A stretch of DNA of 64,000 nt from Chloromonas sp. AAM2 (lineage: Eukaryota > Chlorophyta > Chlorophyceae > Chlamydomonadales > Chlamydomonadaceae). The first letter of the stretch is position 1; every line of letters begins with the position of its first letter. The stretch lies in assembly GCA_004335635.1 (NCBI GenBank), contig QAXH01006368.1, forward strand, positions 35,107 to 99,106, given 5' to 3'. The translations under genes and the position numbers were made by a program. Shown here piece by piece: positions 38,853 through 50,868 of this stretch. The notes under the pieces were generated by a model. That model did not search any database. It saw only the letters and a program-made list of their open reading frames with translations, and was not told the DNA's origin.

Positions 38853-41800
38853 TTAAGACGAGGCGGTGGCAAACTTGCCCGCTGCAGACTGCAGCAAGTC
38901 TTTGGCCTCGGCCAGCTGGCCTCGCAAGCTGCTCAGGTTGATCTGAACGTTGCCTGCGGACATGTTGCGTTAAAGGAGAACTTTAGAAGCAGGCCGAACG
39001 TTCGTTGTTCGTAAATTGCAGCAAAGCAAGTGACCTTGCTTGTTTCTGCCTCAGTAGAGCGAGTAGACGCACTGGATTAGACAGCCGTTAGCGCAACACA
39101 ACACGACAATCACACGCGAAAGACCACAAACAATTTGACACTTTTCCGTCTACGGTCATTTGATCAATAACAAGCTTGTGAGTGGGCTAGGTGGTACTGG
39201 TATGATGAGCACATCCGGCGTGTCAGTGAGCTCACTGCAGAGCGAATAAAATAGTCCCGTGATAGCCATCAAAGTGACACACTGACAGTACGAGACTTTT
39301 GTGCAAAGCAGGCCCTTGAGAGCTTGCTGCAATGTAGGAGATCTGGAAAGGTCTAGGGCGGCAACACCCAGTTTCTGCACTGACCTACCATTATTGATCT
39401 CTTCCAGACGGTCAGCCAGCGCAGTCAGAGCATTGGTCCAAGAGGTCAGGAGGCGATCATTAGAGGCCTGGAACGGAGTGTTGAGAGCCAAGACTTCGAG
39501 TGCACGTTCACGTTTATGTTTATTGCATCAAGTTTTGAACTACGGTCTTGTGCTGCAAGTGGCATGATATGACGAGCACGTGGGAGGCGTAACATGGGTA
39601 GGGTGATCATGGTATTGAGCGAGTGACCATGTGATTGCCGGTCTCCTTGATGAAACCTCCCAATATCGACAACCTCCATCCTGAAAACCGCTCACCCGGT
39701 AGTTGGACCTCAGTGTGTCAGCAAATGCATCAGCAGCCAGCGAGAAACCTAAGGGGCCTGCACAGCATGCAGGCCAGGCACCAACTCACTCCCAGGGAGC
39801 AGATGATGCAGATCGTCGACTAACTTGCAAGCAATCCTATGTAGCGCATCTCATACAATTGCCATGCTCATTGGGAGCGCCGCTGGTTGTTGTTTTACTA
39901 GAATGATGGGTTTGCTTGATCAATCACTTCCAAGTTATTCATTATCAAGTTATATATATCAAGTTATGATCAAGTTGATGGAAAACAATCGATGACTAGC
40001 TGTGCCCTTTGAATTTGAAGTATTGAGGCTTCCTGGGATATGACTAACCATGGAAATGAATTCAGGTAACGCACCCGTGACTGTTGCCAGGCTGGCAGGA
40101 ATGATGGCAAGGCTTGCTGCAGTAGTAGCCAGGCCTCCAGAGATCCTGCACAACGGACATGGCTCGCACAGAGCTCATCAAATGCATTGCATTGACTTTG
40201 CATGCTCTGTTCACGGGAAGAGCAGGTGCTACAACCGCTGTATAAGATACATGTTGTTCAAAGCATGCAGCTGCAATCAATTGTCGGCAGAGTCCAGTAG
40301 CCCGCTGGTTCTGGGAAACAGATTGAGTGGGCTGATGCAGGCACGCAAGAGAAAACTCTGTTAGACAGTATACTGTAATGTGAGGATTGACCGTGAAACA
40401 ACAAGCAAGGAAAATATGACACTCCTTCGCTTTGCGAATTTGGAGGATTCATGTGGTGACTGTTCGTGTCTGTGATTGGAAATGGCGATGTTATGGTGTC
40501 ACTGAGTGGTCCACCTCCGGGGTGCAGCGCACTGTTCATGCAATCTCAAGATGCGCAAGGATAGGTGCCTGGCACTGCCTGTGGTGTTTCACAATCTTAA
40601 GAACTATGATGCCCACCACCTCCTGGGCAATGTGTCCGTGTACTGCCGGACAAAGCAGGTCATGGTTATGAACAGATGCCTGATGCTGTATGCACACGTA
40701 CGTGTAGATGATTGACGAAACCAGGTTGAATATGGCGGACAACAGGGCAAGGATGGCAATCGCTTCCTGCAGTTGCAAAGCGCCAAGCGGAAGGCTGGTG
40801 GTCCTACAATAGTGTACCAGGTCAATAGGTGGCATGCTTCACCGAGGACGGATGGCTCGTCACTTGCTACTCGACCACAGACATAACAGACAGACGTTGG
40901 CCACTTTAAGCTCAGGACATAGCAAAATGCGAAAGGTTGCGATGTATGTTATGTGTATATATTGGTAATATTGCCCAACAGCTGAGCTTAAGTTAATTAA
41001 TATGCCACTGAGGCAAGTCAAGTGATGGCAAATCCAAACAACTAGCAAACTCCTACAAATGCAATTGACTACAATCTGGGACTTGCTGGGGCACATGGTC
41101 CGCCTGGAATGCATGTTACAAGTCAGGCACTTGTGGGTCACGTGTCTGCCGCTCACTGCAGAGTCTTCATTGTTGGCGTCGGCATTGCGCAGCAGCGTTT
41201 GCATCTCGGGTGACAACGGTTGAGGGGTGAGGTACTTCATGGCAGGGGCGCTGCAAGAAGAGACAGGGCAAGAAGCACCTGGCTGATGCACACCACTGAT
41301 GAATGGCTGTGCTCCACCCCGCAACGAACCGCAACAACGTCCCGACTGTCATATACTCACATGGCAAGAAAAATGACCACAAGCGTGTTACATATTCTTA
41401 ACACTAGTTCTGACGGCCTGCGCCTGCATTTCTCCATTCTACTGCAACCTTCACGCTTGCCAAAGAGCCTATTCCTACTGTAGATATGTCTTCGAACTGT
41501 GCATGACGGAGAACAGGATGACAAAAGGTTGGCCACCAGCGCAAGAACTTTGCCAAAATACGTTAATACGCAACCCACCTGATGGCTTGGAAGGCGTTCC
41601 GCGTGAACTGTGGAATGTTGCTGATGTCAAAGTTTGGAAGCGATGGAGTCTGTACTCTGAATGGGTTTAGAGGGGACATACTGGCCATGAGGCCACCGAT
41701 GCCTTCCTGGGGAGCCCCAGCACCACCGGTGGCACCTGGGCACCACACATCAGGGTGATGGCAACGCTCATTGATAACAAAACACTGAATCACAATCATG

Positions 41801-42509
41801 GCTTGTGCTGAGACGACATGGCCTGTAACGGATTGATACCGTCCTAACAATCATGTGGGTTGACGCTTGGGAGTGCCGTGTGCGCTGGATGGAAGACTGA
41901 CATGCTCAACAAGACTTCACAAGAAGCTCGCGGAAGAACCAAGAATAACTAACTCAGGAATTCAAGCAAAACTGCGAAAAAATTACATAAATGCAAAAGT
42001 ACAAAGGCAAGAAACACAGCACACGGCATTCTGCACACATTGTGTACGGGCAGGCTTCACAAAAAGCTTGCTGACCCGCAACAGCGGTAGCCGTACTGCT
42101 CTCCCTGTTCCGCCATGCTTCAGGATGCAGCTGCGCCAAGAAGAACCTGTTTTCAAAGAAGGTGTGAGGTCATGTGTGCGTCTGTGTGAATGCGGGTTAA
42201 AGATTTGCAAGGTTTGCTCACCCTGCCGTGCTTGCAGGAGCTTGGTCAGCTGGCTCAAGTCCATTCCTAAGGGGCCTGTTTTTGCTGTCTTCGCCTTTTT
42301 TGATGGTTGGGCATCACAGGGCTACGAGCACAGGACGAGCGTTGGAAAAATGATTGCAATGGCGGAAAACCCTTTGGGAAGCTGCAATCATGTCCAGAGC
42401 AAAGCTGCTCAATCTTTGCGCTGAGTTCGCGCACCATGGGCTTACAGATGAGCAGCGCCAACAACATTAAAGAAAATGCAGACGCTCGCGCATTCCTGAA
42501 CGATGCCAT
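38853..42509 (-). CDS. M2: unknown M-family protein, secreted/membrane, 267 aa
   Basis: Second M copy. Exons (minus): 42509-42435, 42321-42222, 41735-41579, 41250-41157, 40766-40702, 40145-40075, 39757-39696, 39467-39389, 38953-38853; exon number, phases and most exon sizes are the same as in M1 and M3. The signal segment is AFSLMLLALLIC. Exon 2 has a Lys-rich KKAKTAKTGPLG, then MDLSQLTKLLQARQG. YLTPQPLSPEMQTLLRNADA comes before the hydrophobic block at residues about 143-190 (EAIAILALLSAIFNLVSSII, then ISGGLATTAASLAIIPASLA). The C-terminal helices are NDRLLTSWTNALTALADRL and NVQINLSSLRGQLAEAKDLL. It is head-to-head with P1, with 238 bases between the starts, which suggests shared control. 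Function unknown. Confidence 0.87.
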
Positions 42510-42747
42510 GGCGCAGGAGGCTGAACGTTGCAAGGAGGGTTGGTTGCGTATCGCTCGACTAGACACTTGCAGACAGCTGCAAAATTTCCTTCCTTAGCCT
42601 ATGATCAATTGTCAACGCCAAACCTCGGACCCAACCATTCATGGAACAGCCGAAATGAGTCCATCGTTCAAGATCAATTGATGAGTGGGCAGCAGACGAT
42701 TGTAAGCCAATCATTCCTGTTTTGCACAGATGACAAGCGCGAGCGGC
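42510..42747. promoter_or_regulatory. divergent M2-P1 promoter region
   Basis: 238 bases separate the two start codons. Blocks such as GCTGAACGTTGCAAGGA, ACTAGACACTTGCAGAC, AACCTCGGAC and GAGTCCATCGTT reappear in the same order between M3 and psiP (50869-51060), so the spacer was duplicated with the genes. The P-proximal block CCTCGGACCCAACCATTCATGGA is related to sequence at similar distances upstream of P2 and P3. No TATA box was seen in this copy. Confidence 0.7.
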
Positions 42748-45700
42748 ATGGCGCGGCGCGGCCTAGCCCTGCGCATTCTCTGTCTGCTGTTCTCACATTC
42801 CAAGGTAGCGTCCGCTGATCCTGTGGCGCACAGTTCGTCCACGCCGAAAGCTTTTGGAAATGATTTTGTTGGCCTGCATGCAGCTAGTGTTAAGAGCTCA
42901 ACAAGTCGTCGCGCAAGGGATAAACGCCACGGACGACCAGGCAAGTGCCCATCAACTTCTCACGCTGTTGAGATCAACGGCGAGGCTCAGTTGTGCCATA
43001 CCAGAACGCGAACTATTTACCTTCACTTCTTGCTCAACCGCAGCACGCAGCGGGCCTGGCGGAAGCTTTCGCCGACGTGAGTCGCGATACAGGCGTCCAC
43101 AGCAAGAATACGCTCTTCGGAGGCGCGAGGCTTGGGGCCGACGTTACAGGTCCGAAGCCAGACGCGACAGGTCCAGAATCGGAGATCAACATCCCCGACA
43201 TGACCAACTTCGCGAAGCTATTGAACTCCTCATTGCCGCCAGGTGTGATTGTGACTCGGTCAGGGGCTAGCTGTACCTCGTAACGCGGTCATGTCTTTAG
43301 CTGTACCTCCAGAGCTGCTCAAGTGCTACACCTGGTTGCATATGATCCGCCAAACAGCAGCAAGTTCGCATTGCTGACGTAGGATTCTGGCTGTGATAAC
43401 TGGTGTTTGACTAGTGTACAAGTGTTGGTTGACACAGGTGTTTGGTCTACGTTTACGGACACATTGCATGCCTACACTCATACCGACTAGCCTTGCAATG
43501 CTACATGCTGCTATGATGTAGGTATGGACCTGACACAGGCTATTCGAACAGCAATATCTCATCAGCAACAGCAACAAGCCACTGCTGGCGCTATGAATTC
43601 AGCTGGAAGCTCTTCTGGGCAGCCTCTGGAGGTAAGAAGCCGCGGCGGCACACACCTGGAACAGCTTCGTTTATGCAACAGCTTTGTCCAACTTTAGCCA
43701 ACGTCGATGAAGATGTTGGGGGTAACCCAGCGGTTTCCTTCCCTTTCTTTTTTGCTGTTTTTCTTTTCCTTCTCTTCTCTTCTTTTCTCTTGTCTTCTCT
43801 CTTCTCTTGTCTTGTCTTCTCTTCTTTTACTGTCTTTTCTTTTTTTTCTTTTTTCTTTTCTTCTTTTATTTTCATACCTGACATAACAACGCTACCACAA
43901 AGACGTACAACTCCCAAGTGCACACCACTGTTTCGTGTTGCTCATGCAGAAAGCTGCCAAAACGATTGCTGCATTCCTGAACCTGCCCAACACCATTGGA
44001 ACGGGCCAGAATCTGCATTTAGTTGTGCAACGCGTTCAAGAATTCCGAGAGTTGAGGAACGCAGTGGGTGGCAAAACGCATGATTCATGGCCCGCCACTG
44101 CAGCAATTGTTGTCCTGCTTAACAGCCTTTTCCGTCATAGTGATCACAGCTGACCGTAAGAAGTAGCGTTTGCTGTAAGGCTTTCCATGTGGCAATGCAC
44201 AGCCCTGGTGAGCAGCCTGGTTGTGACTGCACAACAGTGCACGACAGTGCCAATGGGCACAGGTGTTCACTTGTCCTCTTGCTTGCGAGGTGACTGACGT
44301 CACATCTCATCTGGCTTCACGCTTACAGGTCCGACAGTGAGTGCAAATTTTAGATAACGTATGGATGATCCAAGCCAACAGTTAGCACCAATCTGCAAAG
44401 TGTGTACCGCCGGCTTCTTGCATGGAATTCTGATCCGGCTCCAGGCTGGCAACAGCATGCTGCTCTCATCAGTTGGAGACATGTAGACACGGTTCATGCA
44501 AAACTGAGAGGGAGCAACCTAGTAATTGTACAACACGCGCATTTTGCCGCTTGTTGCATTGTGCATATCATTACAATTGCTGACATAAATGCTTCTATGT
44601 TTGTTCCAGGTACCTGAACCTTGACCAGGTGCAGCAGATAGATGGCTACCTCAACACTGCCATCAGCTTGGTTCAGTCAGCCTTTGCAGTGAGTGCTCAA
44701 CAATGGCTCTCTGCACACCGCGGTTGTGTAGAGCTCTGGCATTGTACACCATGCATGTTGCTTACCATGCATGTTGCTTACCATGCCTGTTGCTTACCAT
44801 GCCTGGGCGCACATGGGCGCACCAGCTTGCACATACCTCTGCAACAGGGGAGGCTTGCTTCTGTCTGAAGTGGCATTCAGGTGAGCAGGTACTGCAGCAA
44901 CATACACCCAGCTCATGTGCGTGACCGTGGCAGAAACCACATCGGTGTCACGTGTCTTGGTTGCAATTCAATTGCTGCAGGCGTTTCCACTGACTCAGCT
45001 GGCATACCAGATTGCCTTGGTTTCCTTGGCAGCTGGTATCACCACTTTACTAGCGGGTATCTTCTTCCTGGTACAGGGAGCTCTGTATGTGACAAGTGAG
45101 TCTCACTGCTGAAGGACAAGGTCTTATGTGAGGCGTTTTATTGATACAAAAGGTCTGCAAGGGCCAATCGGTCACAAAGCACCCCAGTGGGTGAGATCAT
45201 CAGTGCATGCATTCAGCCGTAGTTCAGTTGGATGACCTGAAGAAGATGCATTAAATATTGTTCACATCAGGGAGGCTATCACACAACATGGAACGGGATG
45301 GGTACCGCTCTGAACTACCTCAATCAAGGAACACCAAACCACAACAAGCGCTGCAAAGAAATCAGGCAGGATAGGACAGCAGAGTTGGCTGGGGCCTTGG
45401 CTTTGTGTTGCGAAGACCTGCAAGTCTTGGAGAATGGCATCTAATGCACCCACCCTGACAGAACAGTCAAGTGACTTGCAAACCGTAGGTACCGTAGCAA
45501 CGCTCGACCAGGTTCAGCAGAAGCAACAAAATCAAGACCGTCGCGGGAATCACAGGCCCGGGGTTGAAAACGATGAGGTGAGTCTACCAAGTCCACCAAT
45601 GATGTCACGTCAAAATTCAAGGGGTTGTGATTATCAAGGGGGTGCAGCAAATTTGCTTGTGTAATGAGTGAGCTGAGAAGGCTGGTTCGGTCTGGCATGT

Positions 45701-46242
45701 GTACGGTTGCATGTGCTCCAGAACTTCACATGCCAACGGCCAGACATACATGTGGTGCACACTTGGCAACGCCAGAAGTGCTTGTGGTAACATTGATCCG
45801 TGCAATCACAGTCCTTGATGGCGACAAATTGATGCTGTCTGCTTGCAGTGGCTCGTGAGCCTCAAGGCAAGGTCCATGGACATCCAAGGGTATGTGCAAT
45901 CCTTGAGCAGTCCGAACTCTTGGCAGGTGCAACAGACAGCTTGTAACTCGGCAATTAGGCCACTGCTCAGCATAACGATTCAAACTGGCAGCAATTTGCT
46001 TATGATATCGGCAGTTGAAAAGCAAGTGGATTGATTCGTTGCCAACTGAACAGGTGAGAGCTCATACTCATGAATCCTCTGTGTCATGCATGTCTATGCT
46101 TCTGTGGCTTTTGTTGTGCAGCCCTGTCCTTAGGTACGCCTTCTCAAAGAAGCCCTGGGATGCGTTGCAAGTGGCTGAGAGCGTCCTGGGCGTTTCACAG
46201 GCCGGGTTTGGCGCATTACAGGACATAGGAGTGCTGGGTTGA
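42748..46242 (+). CDS. P1: unknown P-family protein, secreted/membrane, 338 aa
   Basis: Not recognised. Exons: 42748-42804 (an in-frame Met also lies at 42730), 42884-42940, 43044-43242, 43522-43631, 43950-44063, 44329-44336, 44610-44688, 44981-45095, 45462-45577, 45849-45889, 46122-46242. The frame is continuous at 338 aa. The signal segment is LALRILCLLFSHS. Then come RAQQVVAQG, the FAKLLNSSLPPG box with an NSS glycosylation sequon, MDLTQAIRTAI with a Gln run, IAAFLNLPNTIGTG, and YLNLDQVQQIDGYLNTA. The hydrophobic block is QLAYQIALVSLAAGITTLLA plus GIFFLV. A Gln-rich linker, WLVSLKARS and the C-terminal PVLRYAFSKKPWDALQVAES / SQAGFGALQDIGVLG follow. The sixth exon is only 8 nt (GTCCGACA). 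Intron 2 has a GC donor. It is divergent from M2 and convergent with M3. Confidence 0.87.
43733..43872 (+). repeat. polypyrimidine (CT-rich) tract in P1 intron 4
   Basis: About 140 bases are almost purely C and T on the plus strand, mostly TCTTCT/TCTTT motifs. Such tracts can form triplex DNA. The tract lies 80 bases before the acceptor of the next exon and is absent from the matching introns of P2 and P3. Confidence 0.9.
44748..44803 (+). repeat. 16-bp tandem repeat in P1
   Basis: ACCATGCATGTTGCTT is repeated about 3.5 times in the intron after exon 7. It was not seen in P2 or P3. Confidence 0.9.
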
Positions 46243-47488
46243 GGCCTGCCAGAATGCCAGCCTTCCGACAATCTGATTATTTGAAGGGCTTGCGTCTGTT
46301 ACGATTCGTTGCATAACTGAAAGCATCCTAAATCCAATGCGCAACATCATGAATTCCTCTCATTACCATTCATCAGGTCAACGAGGCGTGTCAGGGCAAT
46401 ATGTTTGCTCGTATTCACCCTGTCAAGAAGAGACTGGGTGGTCATATGCAGTCTTGTCCTGCAAGTCGGAGCCAAGGTGATGATGGCTTCAGGCAAGGTG
46501 ATGCCGAACAAATGCCTATTTATACAACTTAGTCCCGTCTTTGACATGACAATGCAAAGTCATAAGTAACTTCTCGTCTTTTACACTGTCTTGCTGCACT
46601 TGTGCTATCCCCCCACTAATGACTTGATTTGGTGTCTCGCAACACCAATTTTGAACCTTGTGTTTATGAGTATTGCATTAGTTTACGAGCATTGATGCCT
46701 TGGACGTCTAGCCCAGTTGAGTCACCACCATTTCTTGCTTCAATATGTTTTAGCAGACGGGCAGACGTCCGAAGCTTTGGGCGGTAGATGGGCAGGTATG
46801 ATGAGTGAACCATACCCATCTGCTGTTCTTACTCTACCCCGCTATTAGTCTGGTAGAACGGCTCGTTTCGTTCAGGGGTTTTGGTCATTCATTCAGGGGT
46901 TTTGGTCTGCCCAGTGTTTTACAGAGGTAGAAGAACTGTTAGATTACATTGGGTCAAGAATCTTGCACCAGGGTTTCACCACTGGTGTGTGTATCAGCAA
47001 TGTAACACGTTGCAATGTACAAATTACGCACTACAAAGTTGGTCCTCTAACATGCATTGGGCTTGAGAGTCATGCCATGGGGTTCCAGGCAGGCAACACA
47101 TGATGCCGTACACCAGATGTCATACAACAGGTGAAGTACGGTCACATGGCTTGATTCTGCGTTGGGACAGACTGGCACGAGGCGAAAGCAGCCAAAATAC
47201 TGCCAGGGAGCATGAATCAGCAGTCAACCAACCAAAAGCTTGAACCAAGAAGCAGCGTGTGACTGCTATGCGTCCGTTATTTTCTCCAACAGCAGCAACA
47301 CCTCTGTTGGTTTGAAAGTGTTGTAGGACCATAATTGAAACTTTAATCACCTTTGGCACAGCAGCTCTGATAGCAGATATGCGTTTTCACAGCTGAGGCG
47401 AAGCAGTTTACTCAACATGAAGTGGTGGATAAGCGCTGGAGCATATACGTGGCACGGAAGTGGTGGGGAAAATGTCTGTGAAACCTTT
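46243..47488. other. convergent spacer P1-M3
   Basis: 1.25 kb between two stop codons. It contains both 3' UTRs and the possible M exon relic at 46367-46458. Nothing else was recognised. Confidence 0.5.
46367..46458 (-). pseudogene. possible relic of an M-family exon 8
   Basis: On the minus strand, an acceptor-like CTTGCAG is followed by a frame with SLLDRVNTSKHIALTRLVDL and MNG, then a donor GTAATG. This resembles M exon 8 (RLLTSWTNALTALADRLEEI, NNG plus GTAGG) in hydrophobic pattern, NG ending and phase. No flanking M exons were found. The similarity is weak and may be chance. Confidence 0.3.
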
Positions 47489-50400
47489 TCAAACTGAAGC
47501 GATGGCAAACTTGCCCGCTGCAGACTGCAGCAAGTCCTTGGCCTCTGCCAGCTGGCTTCGCAAGCTGCCCAGATTACCCTGGATGTTGCCTGCGGACAGA
47601 TGGATGGTGCCAGATAAGAACTTCAGCCATCGACCGATTCTGTCAACTCGGTCATCCCACAGTGCTTTGAATTCTGTGTTCTTTGCTCGTTGCGCCTCTA
47701 AGTTGCCTTCTGTAGGTCAGGGTTGGTAAGGGCGCTATCCAGCCTCGTCGCTTGCTAGCGTTCACGCTCAATGCATGTGGCCCCCTGATGTAATCATAGT
47801 CATCAGATAGTCATCAAATAGTCATCATTCCACCTTGCGTGCCAGTAAGATCACTGATAGGCCGTAGGGAGTAAATCAGGCCCTGAATAACTAGAAAACT
47901 GACCGAAGTAGGCCATGAGTAAGTATGGGCGAGTTGTGTAATGCAGACACAGAGAGTAGATGTAAGGCAGGGTAAGGTTACATATAATGTAAGAGCTCTC
48001 ACAGATCAGTGGTACTCATATTGCAACCCAATGCCAACTGACGTGCAGTGACCTACCGTTTCTGATATCTCCCAGGCGGTCAGCCAGATTCGTCAGGGCA
48101 TCGTTCCAGTTGGTCAAAACACGGTCATTGGAGCCCTGAAGCACATGGTCAACAATCAACACACGTGCTTGTGTGTGCGCTGCATCAAGTTTCAAACCAC
48201 TAGTGCTTACTACTGCAGGTACACATCCCGTGTCGTGTCCTGTGACGGCTTCCTTGGCTTGCCCGTAAACAACTGTTTGTTTATAATGCATCTCTCAGTG
48301 TACGCAACGATACAGGCTTGGCATGAAGTCATGACGTGATATGGGGGGTGATAGTGATTGAGTGATTGAGTATCCGGTAGCCCTAGTGAAATCTCGCAAC
48401 TTCAACAACCTCCCTCCTGAAACTGCTTACCCGGAAGTCAGTTCTCAGTGCACCAGCGAATGTGTCAGCAGCCAGCGCAAAACCAATGGGACCTGCATAA
48501 CATCGTGGGCCATGTGCATCGAAATAGCAACAATAACGAAATCAATACTTTTTACTAAGCTACACTAACTAACTAATTTTCAAGTGACATGCACGGCTTG
48601 TGGCATGGCTTTCAACACGTCTTGTAAGCGTATCATACATATGTGGCTCAGTGACTTGTCTGGATGTTCTACCAATTGGAGCACCACCCGTCTGACCCGT
48701 TCAGTCCTCTTGACCACTTATCCAATCCTTGGGCCCATGCGCTGCAGAGCTGAGCCCGGATTCCATGAGCTAAAGAGCTACCCATGGCCATAGCAGGCTG
48801 CCTGGGATATGATACCAGAACGCAGTAGCCGCACCTGTGACTGTTGCAAGGCCGGCAGGAATCATTGCAAGGCTCGATGCAGCAGTGCCCAGGGCGCCAG
48901 CCACCCTGCACGACAGACATGCACGTAACAGCGCACTACATGCATGACATACCCGGCTGTGCGGACAATCACAGAGATCAGGCACTACCACCGCCAAAAC
49001 ATGTGAACCACCGCTGAAACACAAGCTGACCAAAACATGTGATAGCAAGTCATTTCTTGGCCAAATCCAGTAGATTGGTCTTTCTGCGAAGAATGTTGGG
49101 TAGGCTTCTTCTTCCCAAAGAATACAAGCAAGCATCATATGCAGACACATGTGCTGCAGACACACTCACGTGAAGAGAATCGCAGAGACCAAGAGGAAGA
49201 TGGGAGACAGCAGGGCGAGGGTGGCAACCGCTTCCTGCAGTTGGTAAGTACCAGGCAAAGGGCTGACAGCCTCACTACATTGACCAGGTCAACACGGTGC
49301 ATGCTCAACAGAGAGGTTCTGCACAAACAGCGACTGTGCTCGGTGTGACAGACAGTCAGTCAGGTGTTGCTGAGCCCAAAGAAATAGCTGACAGCCAAGT
49401 GGTGCATCTAGTTGATATGGTCCTGATTGATTGCCTGCACGCATTGCACCAGACATGCTGACTGACACTTGCACGCCTGACGTGTGTGATTGCACAGGCT
49501 TTGTGAGTCATGTCCCTTCGCCTTTGTCATCTTTCGCTTACCGCACTGTTTTCATTGTTGCCGTTGGCATTGCGCAGGAGCTCTTGCATCTCCGGTGACA
49601 GAGGCTCAGGGGTGATGTAATTGATGGCAGGGGCGCTGCAAGAACCAGTACAAGCACCAGTTGCGTAACATCATGAACAAGTTGCTGGCTGGTGCATACC
49701 ACTGTTATGACGGCAGTTACAAGTCCCAATGGTATTCATCCCCGTGCTGCCCGCGGCTTGCATCATTACAGCATCCCATGACATGTACACATGGCTGCCT
49801 GTCTCTGCTGCTTGGCATAGCATGTCAATGCTAGTTCTGTTTGGCGTACCCTGCGCACATGTGCTGTCCTCACACCGTAAGCTTGCGCTTATGTGTCCTG
49901 GTGCAGAATATCATTTCTTGCAAGACGAGTACGTAATAGCCTCCATAGATGACAGGTGCAGCACGTCGCCGTGATACTGTTTGCCTCAAGATGGCGCCTC
50001 CAGTGTCGCATGACATGCACATGCCATTGCCCACACATTGTCTTTTTAGGACTGGGAAACTCACGTCAGTGCTTGGAATGCATTCTGCGTGAAGTCTGAT
50101 ATGTTGGCAATGTCAAAGGGCGGGAGGGAGCTGGGCTGCACTCCGAAAGGGTTGAAAGGGGACATGCCACCAAGGAGGGCACCAATGCCCGCTGGAGACA
50201 CCCCAGCACCTGAATCGCCACCAACTGGTGCACCTGTGCATGGCACAACAACGCAACGGAAGAACACAATTGCAGTAATCATGCATGCAGTAGTCACGGC
50301 GTTTGCTGAGATGACAAGCCTGTAGCGAAATGGTACTTGACGAACATGTGGGTTGGCACATGAAGATATCTGGTGTGCCCCGGTACTGAACGGAAGCGAA

Positions 50401-50868
50401 CAGGTAAACACGACATGACTGACTAGCGTTGACATGTGCAAAGCTAGGCTTACAAGAAACTTGCCAACACAAACTTGTCATGGTAAGTCATAGGCAGCCA
50501 CACTGGCCTGCCTGGCCCGCCAATTCTTCAGCCAAGCTGTATGTGCGCCTGAGAGCTCCTGCTTTCAGATGCGAGTTGCAGGTTGGCCAAGATTGCTTAC
50601 CTTGCCTTGCTTGCAGGAGCTTGGATAGCTGGCCCAAGTTCACTAAAGGGCCGGCCTGTGCAAGCTGGGCATTGAAGGGCTGCGAACGCAGGCAGAGCGT
50701 TGGAGAAATCATCATTGCAACGGAACCCAAACGATTCAAAAAGCTTGCTTCGCAGTTAAGCTGCTAAACCTTTGCGCTGACTTCTCGCACCATGGGCTTG
50801 CAAATGAGCAGCGCCAGCATGAACATCACAGAAGATGCCGAGGGATGCGCATTCCTGAACGATGCCAT
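47489..50868 (-). CDS. M3: unknown M-family protein, secreted/membrane, 265 aa
   Basis: Third M copy. Exons (minus): 50868-50791, 50679-50601, 50233-50065, 49635-49542, 49234-49170, 48905-48835, 48492-48431, 48135-48057, 47589-47489. The signal segment is SSVMFMLALLICKP. PFNAQLAQAGPL precedes the helical LGQLSKLLQARQG. YITPEPLSPEMQELLRNANG comes before the hydrophobic block (EAVATLALLSPIFLLVSAIL, then VAGALGTAASSLAMIPAGLA). The C-terminus is VLTNWNDALTNLADRLGDI and SLRSQLAEAKDLLQSAAGKF. Exons 1, 4 and 9 and their flanks are very like M2, so the two are recent duplicates. It is convergent with P1 and divergent from psiP. A copy of the cluster repeat lies in intron 7. Function unknown. Confidence 0.87.
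48210..48256 (+). repeat. cluster-specific dispersed repeat, copy 2
   Basis: ACACATCCCGTGTCGTGTCC followed by TGTGACGGCTTCCTTGG, in M3 intron 7. Confidence 0.65.

Noticed and set aside
43591..43923. Lys/Glu-rich minus-strand frame
   Set aside because: It is the complement of the CT-rich tract in a P1 intron and not a coiled-coil gene.
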